Shown: one piece after another, positions 54,338 to 63,271 of the stretch
Position numbering within the stretch: position 1 is the stretch's first letter
How the letters are laid out: every line of letters starts with the position of its first letter
Assembly (NCBI RefSeq): GCF_002934455.1
Contig: NZ_PTIR01000008.1
Coordinates: forward strand, 1-64,000
Source: Trinickia symbiotica
GTDB taxonomy: Bacteria; Pseudomonadota; Gammaproteobacteria; Burkholderiales; Burkholderiaceae
DNA length: 64,000 nucleotides
Reading direction: 5' to 3'
Notes under the pieces: generated by a model
Told to the model about the DNA's origin: nothing
Seen by the model: the letters and a program-made list of their open reading frames with translations, nothing else
Databases searched by the model: none
Translations under genes and position numbers: made by a program

Positions 54338-54392
54338 GATCGGGTACCAATCTCTCTCGGAAAATGTTCCGCGTGCCATTTGGTATCCGATC
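54338..54392. terminator. Imperfect inverted repeat between convergent genes
   Basis: GATCGGGTACCAAT (54338-54351) and TTTGGTATCCGATC (54379-54392) pair at 12 of 14 positions with a 27-base loop. The gap lies between two convergent genes, so a bidirectional terminator is plausible, but the loop is long. Confidence 0.4.
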
Positions 54393-54444
54393 GGGTACGG
54401 CGTGCGCTTGTGGAAGCAGCTCCCGCATGAAGGGCTGGCCGCCT

Positions 54445-55407
54445 TCAATGCGACGAGACGTAATCCGGGTTTGCATGTGCTGGAGGTATCGCAAAACTCT
54501 CCTTCATCCGTTTCGTCTCCGCCGCCGGCGGCAGGCCAAAAAGCCGCTTGAATTCACGATTGAATTGCGACGCGCTCGCATAGCCTACTGCATGGCAGGC
54601 TGCCTCCGCAGTCATGTCCTGACGCACCATCAGCAAACGCGCTTGGTGGAGTCGTATGGACTTCACATACTGCATTGGCGATGTCCGCGTAATCGCCTTG
54701 AAGTGGGCGTGAAATGTAGGCACGCTCATGCCCGCCTCTTCGGCCAACTGTGAGAGATCGAGTGGCTCTGCGTAACCGGCGTGAATCCGGCGCAGCGCCT
54801 TGCCGATCTTGCCGAACTGTCCTTGCATCGCCAAGGCCGCGCGCATCGCATGGCCTTGCGCGCCCGTCAACACGCGGAAATATAACTCGCGCACGAGCGC
54901 AGGCCCGAGAATCGCGGCGTCGAGAGGGTGATTCATCGCTTCCAGGAAGCGCAACACGGACGTACGCAGTGCGGAATCCATCGGACTCGACATCATGCTC
55001 TGCGGCTGGTCCGTTCGCACGGAGATGTCATGACGATCCAGCTCGATCATCAACTCCGCGGCCGCCTGAAAGTTCAGATGCATGTAGATGGCCAGGAGTG
55101 GGCGGTCCGGCGTCGCGTCGGTTTCCATTGTGAAGGGCACCGGTACAGCGACTGCCAGATAGTGCTGCTCGTCGTACAGATAGAGCTGGTCGCCGAAATA
55201 GCCCCGTTTGCTTCCCTGACAGACGATCACAATGCCGGGATCGTAGAGCACCGGCGTGCGCGACAACGCGTGGTCCGAGCGGAGGATGCGCACGTCGGGC
55301 AGCGCGGTGAAGTTGTATCCCTCGTCGGGTGCCAGTTTCCGAAGCAAGTCCACCATGCGCCGCCGGTCACTCGAGGAGGAGTTCGAGTCGTAAGTCTTCT
55401 TTCTCAT
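54445..55407 (-). CDS. AraC-family regulator, divergent from an SDR gene
   Basis: From ATG 55407 this 320-residue regulator has an N-terminal AraC_N-type domain (YNFTALPDVRILRSDHALSRTPVLYDPGIVIVCQGSKRGYFGDQLYLYDEQHYL) and a C-terminal double helix-turn-helix (PLDLSQLAEEAGMSVPTFHAHFKAITRTSPMQYVKSIRLHQARLLM...AACHAVGYASASQFNREFKRLFG). It is divergent from an SDR gene 115 bases away, a common regulator-target pair. The open frame reaches 55914 but runs over the SDR gene, so the later start is used. Confidence 0.87.
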   Translation of the reverse strand: MRKKTYDSNSSSSDRRRMVDLLRKLAPDEGYNFTALPDVRILRSDHALSRTPVLYDPGIVIVCQGSKRGYFGDQLYLYDEQHYLAVAVPVPFTMETDATPDRPLLAIYMHLNFQAAAELMIELDRHDISVRTDQPQSMMSSPMDSALRTSVLRFLEAMNHPLDAAILGPALVRELYFRVLTGAQGHAMRAALAMQGQFGKIGKALRRIHAGYAEPLDLSQLAEEAGMSVPTFHAHFKAITRTSPMQYVKSIRLHQARLLMVRQDMTAEAACHAVGYASASQFNREFKRLFGLPPAAETKRMKESFAIPPAHANPDYVSSH

Positions 55408-55521
55408 CGCATGCTGGCTCGTCTCATAGGAATAGGCAATACAAACAGAATATTCGACGTAAAAAAGCTCCGGCTCAAAGAATACTATGCAAACTTCTTT
55501 GAACGGTCTGGAGTGACTGGC

Positions 55522-56355
55522 ATGCCATCCCCCAAAATTCTGCTCATCACCGGCGTCAGCAGCGGCTTTGGCCGAGCGCTGGCCCGTGAAGCGCTCGCCG
55601 ATGGCCATCGTGTGGTCGGCACGGTCCGCAGCGAAGACGCCAAGAAAGACTTCGAAGCGCTCCATCCGGCCAAGGCCGTGGGCCGCCTGCTCGATGTGAC
55701 AGACTTCGATGCGATCGATTGTGTCGTCGCCGAAATCGAGGCGTCGGTCGGTCCGCTGGATGTCGTCGTCAATAACGCCGGATATGGCCATGAGGGAGTC
55801 ATGGAGGAGTCCCCGCTCGCGGAAATGCGGCGGCAGTTCGACGTCAACGTGTTCGGAGCGGTGGCCGTGATGAAGGCCGTGCTGCCTTACATGCGAGCAC
55901 GCCGGCGTGGACACATACTCAACATCACTTCCATGGGTGGATTCATCACGATGCCGGGCTTCGCCTACTATTGCGGGAGCAAGTTCGCGCTCGAAGGCAT
56001 TTCCGAGGCGCTCGGCAAGGAGGTCGAACCGTTCGGCATCGCTGTTACCGCGGTTGCGCCGGGTTCATTCCGCACCGATTGGGCGGGCCGATCGATGACG
56101 CGCACGCCTCGCTCCATTCCCGACTATGACGCGATCTTCGATCCTATCCGCAAGGCCCGCGAGGAAAAGAGCGGCAGGCAGTTGGGCGACCCGGTAAAAG
56201 CCGCGCGCGCGATGCTGGCTGTCATCGACAGTGAGTCGCCGCCGACGCACCTACTTCTCGGGAGCGACGCTCTCGCGCTCGTACGGGAAAAGATGTCGGC
56301 GCTCGCTAGTGAAATCGAGAAGTGGGAGGCGCTCACGCGCTCGACGGACGGATGA
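55522..56355 (+). CDS. Short-chain dehydrogenase/reductase next to AraC regulator
   Basis: This 277-residue SDR has the cofactor motif TGVSSGFG, NNAGYGHEG, the catalytic SMGG...YYCGSKFA with Tyr and Lys, and PGSFRTDW. It belongs to the group whose sequence lacks the usual A in TGxxxGIG but keeps the fold. It is divergent from an AraC regulator, likely its activator. The long overlapping frame upstream (from 54928) is spurious. Confidence 0.87.
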   Translation: MPSPKILLITGVSSGFGRALAREALADGHRVVGTVRSEDAKKDFEALHPAKAVGRLLDVTDFDAIDCVVAEIEASVGPLDVVVNNAGYGHEGVMEESPLAEMRRQFDVNVFGAVAVMKAVLPYMRARRRGHILNITSMGGFITMPGFAYYCGSKFALEGISEALGKEVEPFGIAVTAVAPGSFRTDWAGRSMTRTPRSIPDYDAIFDPIRKAREEKSGRQLGDPVKAARAMLAVIDSESPPTHLLLGSDALALVREKMSALASEIEKWEALTRSTDG

Positions 56356-56476
56356 GAGGGGGCGAGCCGTTAGGATGGCGACGGGTTCAAAAGAGACCAA
56401 AGGCCGGCGAGTGCGCGATCTTCTATACTTCGGTTGACCTCGTCCCTCTTGCGAAGGGTGCAACGATCCGTTCGTC

Positions 56477-57145
56477 ATGAAAATCAAGGCCGCCGGCTTA
56501 GCCCTCGAACTTGCCGTCAATCTCTTGCTGCCCTGGCTAATGTACCGCCTGGCGCTGCCTTATGTCGGCCGCGCCGGCGCTCTCTACGCATCGGCGGTGC
56601 CGCCGCTCGTCTGGAGCCTCGCCGGATTTGCAAGATCGAGGCGCCTCGACGCGCTTAGCGTCTTGGTATTGGTGGGAATCGCGCTGTCTATCGCGATGAT
56701 GGCGCTCGGGGGGAGTCCGCGCATCCTTCTCGTTCGTGAATCGCTCGTTTCAGGCGTGATCGGCGTCGTCTTCCTGCTCTCACTCCTCCGCGATCGGCCT
56801 CTCACTTTCTATCTCGCTCGCGCCACTGTCGCTCGCGAGAACGGAAGCGGCGCAGCACGCTTCGAGGCACTCTGGCACGAACGTGCTGCCCTTCGCGCGT
56901 CGATCCGCCTGATGACGCTGGTCTGGGGCGCGGGGCTCACTGCGGAGACGCTGTTGCGCTGCTGGCTAGCATGGCACTGGCCCGTCGAGCGCTGTCTCGT
57001 TGTTTTGCCACTCATCAGCTACTCGATCTATGGCGGCCTGATGCTGTGGACCTTCTGGTTCCGAGGCCGGTTGAGAGCGCGTGAACAGTCGGCGAGTGGC
57101 AGTGTGGCGGGGCAGCCTGACGGGACGTCGATACATCGCGGTTAG
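56477..57145 (+). CDS. VC0807-like membrane protein
   Basis: This 222-residue protein has about five hydrophobic helices: LALELAVNLLLPWLMYRLAL, YASAVPPLVWSLAGFARS, ALSVLVLVGIALSIAMMALGG, LVSGVIGVVFLLSLL and VERCLVVLPLISYSIYGGLMLW. The overall layout matches the VC0807 family found in many proteobacteria. Function is not known. It ends 7 bases from the stop of the convergent propeller gene. Confidence 0.65.
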   Translation: MKIKAAGLALELAVNLLLPWLMYRLALPYVGRAGALYASAVPPLVWSLAGFARSRRLDALSVLVLVGIALSIAMMALGGSPRILLVRESLVSGVIGVVFLLSLLRDRPLTFYLARATVARENGSGAARFEALWHERAALRASIRLMTLVWGAGLTAETLLRCWLAWHWPVERCLVVLPLISYSIYGGLMLWTFWFRGRLRAREQSASGSVAGQPDGTSIHRG

Positions 57146-57152
57146 CGTGCCG

Positions 57153-59162
57153 TTACAAGTGAAAACGATAGACGACGATGCTCGAGTCGTTGAAGTTATC
57201 CCTGGTGACCACATACTCCCCGGTTCCTTCATTGAAGTAGGACCTGAGGCTGTACATCGAATCGACATCATCGCCGACGCTAACGGCATTCGGATTCGAG
57301 TTGTTCAGCGTGGCGTCGAGTGTGCCCGTCGTGAGATTGAACGCATCGATGTCTTGTAGCACGTCGCGGCTCGGCACGGATTGCCCCGAATACACGTACC
57401 CGACGAAGAGATAGTTGGCCGACGCGGTGATCGACCTGGGCGTTGCACGGGTGATGTTGATGACGGGATTCGGCGCGGACGTATTGCCTGCTCGCCAGCC
57501 GTGATACACCTCGATCCTCGTTCCCATCTGCGACCAGTCTGCGCTGCCGGCCACACCTTGCGCGAGGATCATCGTATCGCTTTCGGGCAGATAGATGATT
57601 CTGGTCAACGGTTGCACGGACGTTGGCACGGCTGTCGGAACGCCTGCTCCCCAAATCGGCGTGCCGTCAGCCTTGAAGCCGGTCAGCGAGTAGTGCCAGA
57701 TCTGGTTCGTGCCATCGAGGCCAGCCCAAACGTCCCCGTCGGAGTCCAGGCAGAATCCTCCGGTGACGAGCGCAGTTGTCTTGAAGGTATTGAAAGGTCC
57801 CGTATTCGGGAGTGCGCCATCGGGTATCGCGATATAGCCGTTCGCCTTGTTGAAGTGATAAAAGAAGAAGTGGGCTGGGCTTTGCCCGGATGCCACGAGA
57901 ATTCGATTGAGCGGTTTGCCAGGCTGGCCGATAAATGCCATCTGCGCAAAGTTCTCGTCGCGGTCGCCCGTCGTGCTGGTGAGGCGGGGGTCCGATGGGT
58001 AAGCAATCGGATCGATCGTGTTCGCTACGAATGTGCCTCCGGCCGTGCCGGTGTAGATGTTGCTGCTCGAGTAAAAATATTGACCGTAGGTGATCGCGTC
58101 GGGGACAGGGTCGGGACTCGGGCCCGGTACCCCGTTCACTTCGAATCCGAGCGATTGAAGCTTCCACATCGTGTTGCCGGATGGGTCGAACGCGTGAAGG
58201 TCGGTGCCGCCGTGGCGCGCGAGGTCCCAGGTTCCGCCCCATGGGTTAGTGAGCACGTATAGATTGCCAGTCGAGTCTTTGCCGATGCCGACTACGCGCG
58301 TGAAGCGCTTGTCGCCAATCTGGCCTTTGACGCCGTACTTCGTATCGAGGTAGCCGCCTCGAACACCGAACGTGCCCGCCAGCGTCGGCTTACGCGTGAT
58401 GTGGTAGTACTTGATGTTCATGTCGGGCCCTTCGTCGCCGACCCACAGATCTTGAGTCGGCGCGTCGTAGTAGAGCGCGGACGGTCGGGACGTCGATGCC
58501 ATCCTTATGGTGTCGAGCAGCGCACCGGCCGGACTGAATTTTCGGATCAGGCCTCTGCCCTTCTGCGCGACCCAGATGTTGCCTGCCCCATCGACGGCGA
58601 GGGCGCCGGGGCTCGATACAGGAATGTCCAGCTGCGACGCTCCATCGAGCGTATAGACGCGAACGCGGTTCCCAGGGAAATCACTCGCGTAAAGAAGCGA
58701 GCCCGAAGTCGCGAGTCCAGTGACGACATCCGCCCGCTGTTCGGACGTATCGGCGCTCACCGGAATGACGAGATCGCGTGTTTGCGTGCTGCGGTTGAAG
58801 CGTCCCACGAATCCGCTACCGCCGATCGCGCTGTTAAATTGCAGCGCGGCGAAGACAAAAGTGGCATTGCCTGTAATGGCACTGCCCTGAAATTCGTTGT
58901 GAAGCCCGATAGAGCCTTTGTTTTGTCCGCCCTGATATATCGCAACGCCGCCTTCGCCCTCGTCCCACATCGACGCCGTGTATATCGTGCCCTCCGGTGC
59001 TACCCACATAGACCGCGCTGCGTTGCCGACATGGGTGGCGTCGGTTCCGAACGTATTCGCCACCCAGTCGGTCGTGTATTGGGATTGGGTTTGCGCCAAG
59101 CAGGGGGACGCGTTCGCCGCGGTCAACACTGCCGCGACAAATAGGGCGTGAATTCTCTTCAT
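57153..59162 (-). CDS. Exported beta-propeller protein, copy 2
   Basis: From ATG 59162 this 669-residue protein has a signal peptide (MKRIHALFVAAVLTAANASPCLAQ). It is strongly similar along its whole length to the protein at 30231-32156, including GTDATHVGNAARSMWVAPEGTIYT, DPSGNTMWKLQSLGFEVNG, and the C-terminal DNFNDSSIVVYRFHL. It carries small insertions relative to copy 1 (for example SGNTMWKLQSLGFEVNGVPG). The open frame extends to 59222. The two genes are about 27 kb apart on opposite strands, with AT-rich T-tracts upstream of both. Confidence 0.8.
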   Translation of the reverse strand: MKRIHALFVAAVLTAANASPCLAQTQSQYTTDWVANTFGTDATHVGNAARSMWVAPEGTIYTASMWDEGEGGVAIYQGGQNKGSIGLHNEFQGSAITGNATFVFAALQFNSAIGGSGFVGRFNRSTQTRDLVIPVSADTSEQRADVVTGLATSGSLLYASDFPGNRVRVYTLDGASQLDIPVSSPGALAVDGAGNIWVAQKGRGLIRKFSPAGALLDTIRMASTSRPSALYYDAPTQDLWVGDEGPDMNIKYYHITRKPTLAGTFGVRGGYLDTKYGVKGQIGDKRFTRVVGIGKDSTGNLYVLTNPWGGTWDLARHGGTDLHAFDPSGNTMWKLQSLGFEVNGVPGPSPDPVPDAITYGQYFYSSSNIYTGTAGGTFVANTIDPIAYPSDPRLTSTTGDRDENFAQMAFIGQPGKPLNRILVASGQSPAHFFFYHFNKANGYIAIPDGALPNTGPFNTFKTTALVTGGFCLDSDGDVWAGLDGTNQIWHYSLTGFKADGTPIWGAGVPTAVPTSVQPLTRIIYLPESDTMILAQGVAGSADWSQMGTRIEVYHGWRAGNTSAPNPVINITRATPRSITASANYLFVGYVYSGQSVPSRDVLQDIDAFNLTTGTLDATLNNSNPNAVSVGDDVDSMYSLRSYFNEGTGEYVVTRDNFNDSSIVVYRFHL

Positions 59163-59382
59163 GGGCCACCGGGAGCAGGCTGTGGGGAGGGCTGCTGTCC
59201 GCCAAATCGGCATCAAGCGCAATCAGCTTAGTTAATCGTTGGGCATAAAAAAAGAAAATATATTGCCAACCCCACTGCCTGACGGCGCCGGTCCCGGAGC
59301 CGATCTTCGAGCCGTCGGACATTGAGAAGGGCGCCGTGCCGTTGTTGCGTCCCGCGCTAGCCGCGCAATGGAATAATGACCG

Positions 59383-59769
59383 TCACAATTGCGCTTCGAT
59401 TGCCGCCTTGTCGATGACCGACCATACCCGTGCAATTTTTCTGTCACGAAACGCGTAAAACACGTTCTCCGTGAAAGAGATCCGCTTGCCGCCGATATCG
59501 AGTCCGAGGAAACGGTGGGTGGGACTGCAATCAAACGCCAGACGGCTGGCTACGACAGGTGGCTCGACCACCAGCAGCTCGATGATGAAGCGCAGGTCCG
59601 GTATATCGCGTACGTCTCGTTCCAGCATTTCTCGATAGCCCGATAGCCCGATCTGTCGACCGTTGTGAATGACATCGTCGTCGACGAACTGGCCGAGGGC
59701 GGACCAATCCCGCCTGTTGAGGCAATCTATGTAGTTGCGGTAAACGTTGCTGAGATTTTGCTCGCTCAA
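59383..59769 (-). CDS. SnoaL-like (NTF2-fold) protein
   Basis: This 128-residue protein has the SnoaL/ester cyclase pattern: NVYRNYIDCLNRRDWSALGQFVDDDVIHNG and a C-terminal half with GGKRISFTENVFYAFRDRKIARVWSVIDKAAIEAQL. NTF2-fold proteins of this size are typically cyclases, hydratases or polyketide-type enzymes. Activity cannot be deduced. The start ATG is at 59769. Confidence 0.78.
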   Translation of the reverse strand: MSEQNLSNVYRNYIDCLNRRDWSALGQFVDDDVIHNGRQIGLSGYREMLERDVRDIPDLRFIIELLVVEPPVVASRLAFDCSPTHRFLGLDIGGKRISFTENVFYAFRDRKIARVWSVIDKAAIEAQL

Positions 59770-59954
59770 AATGGCCTACCTCCATCTGCTTCTATCGTAA
59801 GGTCTTCGAGACAAGCACGCTCGGTACCAAGCAATGACTCGGGCAGGGCGGCTGACGGCGCGCTGGGCCGCTGCGGACGCGTGCATGATGACGCGTCCGC
59901 AGTTTTGCATCGGTAGGAACGCCGCTACTACGCGGTCGCTCGGTTCGGTTGCCG

Positions 59955-60548
59955 TTATGCGCTCCAGTCGAACTCGGTAATCTCCGCGTGGCCCAGGCTT
60001 TCCCACTGCCGCATATCGGGATCACGCCAGGAACTGCCTTTGCCGTTCGCGAGCCCAATGTCGTCACGGAATGCGGCCGCGCCGTGCAGCAGTCGCGTGA
60101 TCTCGCCAGTGGCACCGCGCAACGGTTTGGCGATCGCCACGCCGATTTTTCCGACTGTAATTCGCGTTTCATCCGCGCTGCTCTGGATATCGATCGGCGC
60201 ATCGACGGTCGGCAGCCATTCCTTGACGAGTTGCCCGACTACTTCATAGACGCCGCCCCGCTCGCCCTTGAACAGTGGCTCGAGCGCGGCCCGCTGCTCG
60301 GCTGAAACCGAGGAATCGAAGTAGATGCGTCCAACGCCCTCACCGCCGAGGAAGCCTTTCGGCCAATCGGCAACCCACGCCAATTTGGCGCCGCTTACGT
60401 CAACGCCGTCGACATCCCCACTGCCAATGTCGACCCACTGGCCGCCAGAGCACCAGACCTGATCGCCTTCCAACTCACCTAGCACGCAAGGACAGCCCAC
60501 CTTGCAGCTGCATGGCGCATAGTAAGTTCCCACAATATGCCAGGCCAT
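59955..60548 (-). CDS. DUF1326 protein, copy A
   Basis: This 197-residue protein has the DUF1326 N-terminal CSCKVGCPCVLGELEGDQVWCSGG, with the CxCxxGCPC cluster, and a soluble beta-rich remainder ending EFDWSA. A strong Shine-Dalgarno (AGGAGG, on the minus strand at 60560-60555) sits 8 bases before ATG 60548. It is followed upstream by a second member of the family (60669-61301) in the same direction, suggesting co-expression. Members often sit beside DUF2182 membrane proteins; none was seen here. The clustered cysteines could bind a metal or a thiol partner. Confidence 0.8.
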   Translation of the reverse strand: MAWHIVGTYYAPCSCKVGCPCVLGELEGDQVWCSGGQWVDIGSGDVDGVDVSGAKLAWVADWPKGFLGGEGVGRIYFDSSVSAEQRAALEPLFKGERGGVYEVVGQLVKEWLPTVDAPIDIQSSADETRITVGKIGVAIAKPLRGATGEITRLLHGAAAFRDDIGLANGKGSSWRDPDMRQWESLGHAEITEFDWSA

Positions 60549-60668
60549 AGCATGCCTCCTTTTGTTCGCAGGTTATCGAACGCGGCACAGCACGTGTTCT
60601 CGTGCCATGCCGCCGCCTGCGGCACACCTGCAGGCGATTTCAGGGATTGGGGTGTCGCCCCTGGAGCC

Positions 60669-61301
60669 TCAGGCGTTGCTCCAGTCGAACTCATTGAGCT
60701 GAGCGTAGGTGTTCTCGTGGCGCATGGCGAGCGGCTCTGGCGCCGTTACCGCCAGGCGCGCCACGCTGGCCATCTCCGCCTTCTTGTACTCGAAGCCGTT
60801 CGGCAGTTCGATGCGTGCGCGATGTTCCTCGCCGGTGACCGGATTCTTGATCGGCTCGATATCGCACTCGGCGAGCCCGGAAATGCGGAGTGCGCCGGTG
60901 CGGCGCTCGCGATCGACCTGCAGCTCGATCGTGGCGAATGCCGGCTCGAGCGTGTGTGGGCACACGCTCGCCATAATTTCAAAGTATGTTCCGCCTTCTT
61001 CGCCACTCTGGATCGCCGCCAGCGCTTGCCGCTGCTCAGGAGAGGCCTGCTCGTCAATGATCCATTGACGGGTGCCGTTACCTTCATGGATAGCGCCGGG
61101 CCAACGCACGATCTGAGCGAAGCGCAGGCCGTCGAGGCGAGTGGCGCCGTACTCGCCCGCACGGATTTCGTAACCGATGACCGCCTCGCAATGACCCGTG
61201 GTAGGCAGCGCGTTGAACTGACATGGACAGCCCCATGCGCAGTTGCAGCTCGCCACTTCTTCACCGGCCATGCGCCAATTCACCTTGGTCGAGCTCTCCA
61301 T
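60669..61301 (-). CDS. DUF1326 protein, copy B
   Basis: This 210-residue protein is distinct from its neighbour but of the same family, with CNCAWGCPCQFNALPTTGHCEAV near residue 19 and the ending NEFDWSNA. It has no signal peptide. It is transcribed toward the first copy with a gap of about 120 bases. The shared CxCxxGCPC and ending suggest an old gene duplication. Confidence 0.8.
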   Translation of the reverse strand: MESSTKVNWRMAGEEVASCNCAWGCPCQFNALPTTGHCEAVIGYEIRAGEYGATRLDGLRFAQIVRWPGAIHEGNGTRQWIIDEQASPEQRQALAAIQSGEEGGTYFEIMASVCPHTLEPAFATIELQVDRERRTGALRISGLAECDIEPIKNPVTGEEHRARIELPNGFEYKKAEMASVARLAVTAPEPLAMRHENTYAQLNEFDWSNA

Positions 61302-61717
61302 GGTTCATTCCCCTACCAGTACTATCTTCAGTCGATCGCCAGGGCCGATCCGCCGGGCGATCGTCGACAGTAGGACGCCTTGATCGTTTAGCTGACTCGA
61401 GGATTAGTAATTAAGTCGTTATAGCGAGTCCGCCGGAGTCCATCTTTCATTTGGTAAAGGTTAGATGCCGCGCGATGCGAAATCTAGCCGATTGTGCGCT
61501 CTGGTGACTTGCCGAAACCAACGTGACGCCTACCCTTGCGACAGCGAGACCGGAACAACGCTTGCTGTGTGCCTAAGGCAGATCAAAGCGACGAGCGGTG
61601 CTGAGGCGTAAGCACACGCTCGGCAAAAAGGGACGCAGGGCTTGACGCGGAGATGCCTGTCGCGGTTAGACGCCAGTGGCCGTGGCTGGCGCGATAAAAG
61701 CGAAGGACACACGTACT
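61302..61717. other. Intergenic region without a supported gene
   Basis: This stretch of 416 bases lies between divergent genes. TTGACG at 61642-61647, with GTTAGA 17 bases later, could be the promoter of the DUF4148 lipoprotein gene, a weak match. Nothing else is recognised. Confidence 0.5.
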
Positions 61718-62029
61718 ATGAGAAGGCCGTCTGGAACACAGCCGATACTTGCCGCTTTGGCGATTTTGCTCGCTGGGTGTGCCGCCGGCGGCATGCCGTA
61801 TACGGGGCGGCACCTGACTCCAACGGAGTGCCGTGACCTGGCGGCGCTGAAGACCAACGCGCCGCCTACAATGGCGCAACACCATAGCGAACTCACTGCG
61901 CTGAGGAAAGCCGGCTATGACCCATCGCCCTGGTATGACGATCCGTACTACCCGGACGATCTACAGGCGGCACAGCGCCTTGTCGACTATTGGTTCCAAA
62001 CGGAGTGCCAGCAATCTCAACCCCGCTGA
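61718..62029 (+). CDS. DUF4148-type lipoprotein
   Basis: From ATG 61718 this 103-residue protein has a lipobox (LAALAILLAGCAAGG) and a DUF4148-like mature part: HSELTALRKAGYDPSPWYDDPYYPDDLQAAQRLVDYW. It is longer in frame (to 61676), but the lipobox fixes the start. It is the second protein of this family in the window (see 47411-47722), which supports a Burkholderiales origin. Confidence 0.78.
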   Translation: MRRPSGTQPILAALAILLAGCAAGGMPYTGRHLTPTECRDLAALKTNAPPTMAQHHSELTALRKAGYDPSPWYDDPYYPDDLQAAQRLVDYWFQTECQQSQPR

Positions 62030-62116
62030 AGAGCCCGTTCGACGTTGCACTGCATAGCGCGCCACGGGCGACAGTCGGAGCGATGTCAGGCCCGCTGGCT
62101 CGCATCAGACAGCGCA

Positions 62117-63088
62117 TCATGAAGCAAGCGCTTTTGCGTTAGACCGAGTACTGCTTGCCGCCTTCCGCTTGACTTCGAGAGATGGCGAGCGCTCCGTAAG
62201 TGGCGGTGATGAATCGAACCGCGAGCCTTTGAACTGCTGCCGGTATGCCGCGGGTGTCATCTCCTTCGTCGCTTTGAACTGTCTGTTGAAGTTGGCTACA
62301 TTGTGAAAACCGGATCGAATGGCGACAACGGATATCGGCATCTCCGTATCCGTCAACATGCGGCAGGCGTGACCGATTCGGACTCGGGCGATGTACTGCC
62401 CGACGCTCTCGCCCAAGTGCCGCGTGAAGTGTCTCGTCAGCGTGCGTTCGGACAATCCCGCCGCCTTCGCGAGTGCCGAGAGTTTCAATGGCCGCGCGAA
62501 CTGGGTGTCGATCAATGAAAGGACTCGGTTGAGCTGTTCCGGCTCGTAACCGCGGACAGCACCGACGCGCGTTTCGAAAGCGCCCGGCGACGCCAGAGGT
62601 TCGGCAGGCAAGTCCGACAACCAGACGAGGATGTCCAGCACTGCCGCCAGCCTCTCTCGCGCATCGGTGGAAAGGAGCCGATCGAGTTGCGCGCGCATCC
62701 GGGTACCGGCGCCTTCGGTGAAAACCAAGCCGCATGCGGCTCGTCGCAGCAGGTTGCGCAGGTCTGCGTACTCCGGGCACAAATCAGCCAGGCGCCGCAC
62801 CCATGAGCCGTCAAACCATACGACGATGGCGACTTGCGGCTCGGCCGGATCGATAGAGCGATTCGACGACCAAGTATGTGGGAGATCCGGTGGAACCAGC
62901 ACCAGGTCGTCATCGCCGTAGGCCGCGACAGAATCGCCTATGTAACGCTTCCCACGGCTGTTCATCGTCAGGGTCAGCTCGTACTCCGGGTGGTGATGCC
63001 ACTCGAACGGCATTCGCGTCAGACGCCGGTGGTAAATCCTGACGGAACAGCTCTCGCCGAATTGAACGTGCTCGTAAGCGGCTTTCAT
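62117..63088 (-). CDS. AraC-family regulator
   Basis: This 323-residue protein has a cupin-like N-terminal sensory domain (FEWHHHPEYELTLTMNSRGKRYIGDSVAAYGDDDLVLVPPDLPHTW) and a C-terminal AraC helix-turn-helix pair (KLSALAKAAGLSERTLTRHFTRHLGESVGQYIARVRIGHACRMLTDTEMPISVVAIRSGFHNVANFNRQFKATKEMTP). The adjacent divergent gene (63272, DUF1479) is a candidate target. The start is ATG 63088. Confidence 0.88.
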   Translation of the reverse strand: MKAAYEHVQFGESCSVRIYHRRLTRMPFEWHHHPEYELTLTMNSRGKRYIGDSVAAYGDDDLVLVPPDLPHTWSSNRSIDPAEPQVAIVVWFDGSWVRRLADLCPEYADLRNLLRRAACGLVFTEGAGTRMRAQLDRLLSTDARERLAAVLDILVWLSDLPAEPLASPGAFETRVGAVRGYEPEQLNRVLSLIDTQFARPLKLSALAKAAGLSERTLTRHFTRHLGESVGQYIARVRIGHACRMLTDTEMPISVVAIRSGFHNVANFNRQFKATKEMTPAAYRQQFKGSRFDSSPPLTERSPSLEVKRKAASSTRSNAKALAS

Positions 63089-63271
63089 CGTAAAACTAGC
63101 CTCGGTTTGAAATCCCGCCCTTCAGCGCGGCGAGCGGGAATCCGGCCTGAAGCCCGGTTCTGCAGCAGTTGCTGTCCGGAATTGCAAAATCATTGGCCCG
63201 ATCGTATCACTATCGGAGGCGTTGCCGTCGTACGCTTCTCGGGTCAGCAATCACAATATGGAGACGATGCC
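63089..63271. other. Divergent promoter region of AraC and DUF1479 genes
   Basis: This 183-base gap holds no gene. It is the likely control region of both flanking genes. No clear repeats were seen. Confidence 0.4.
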
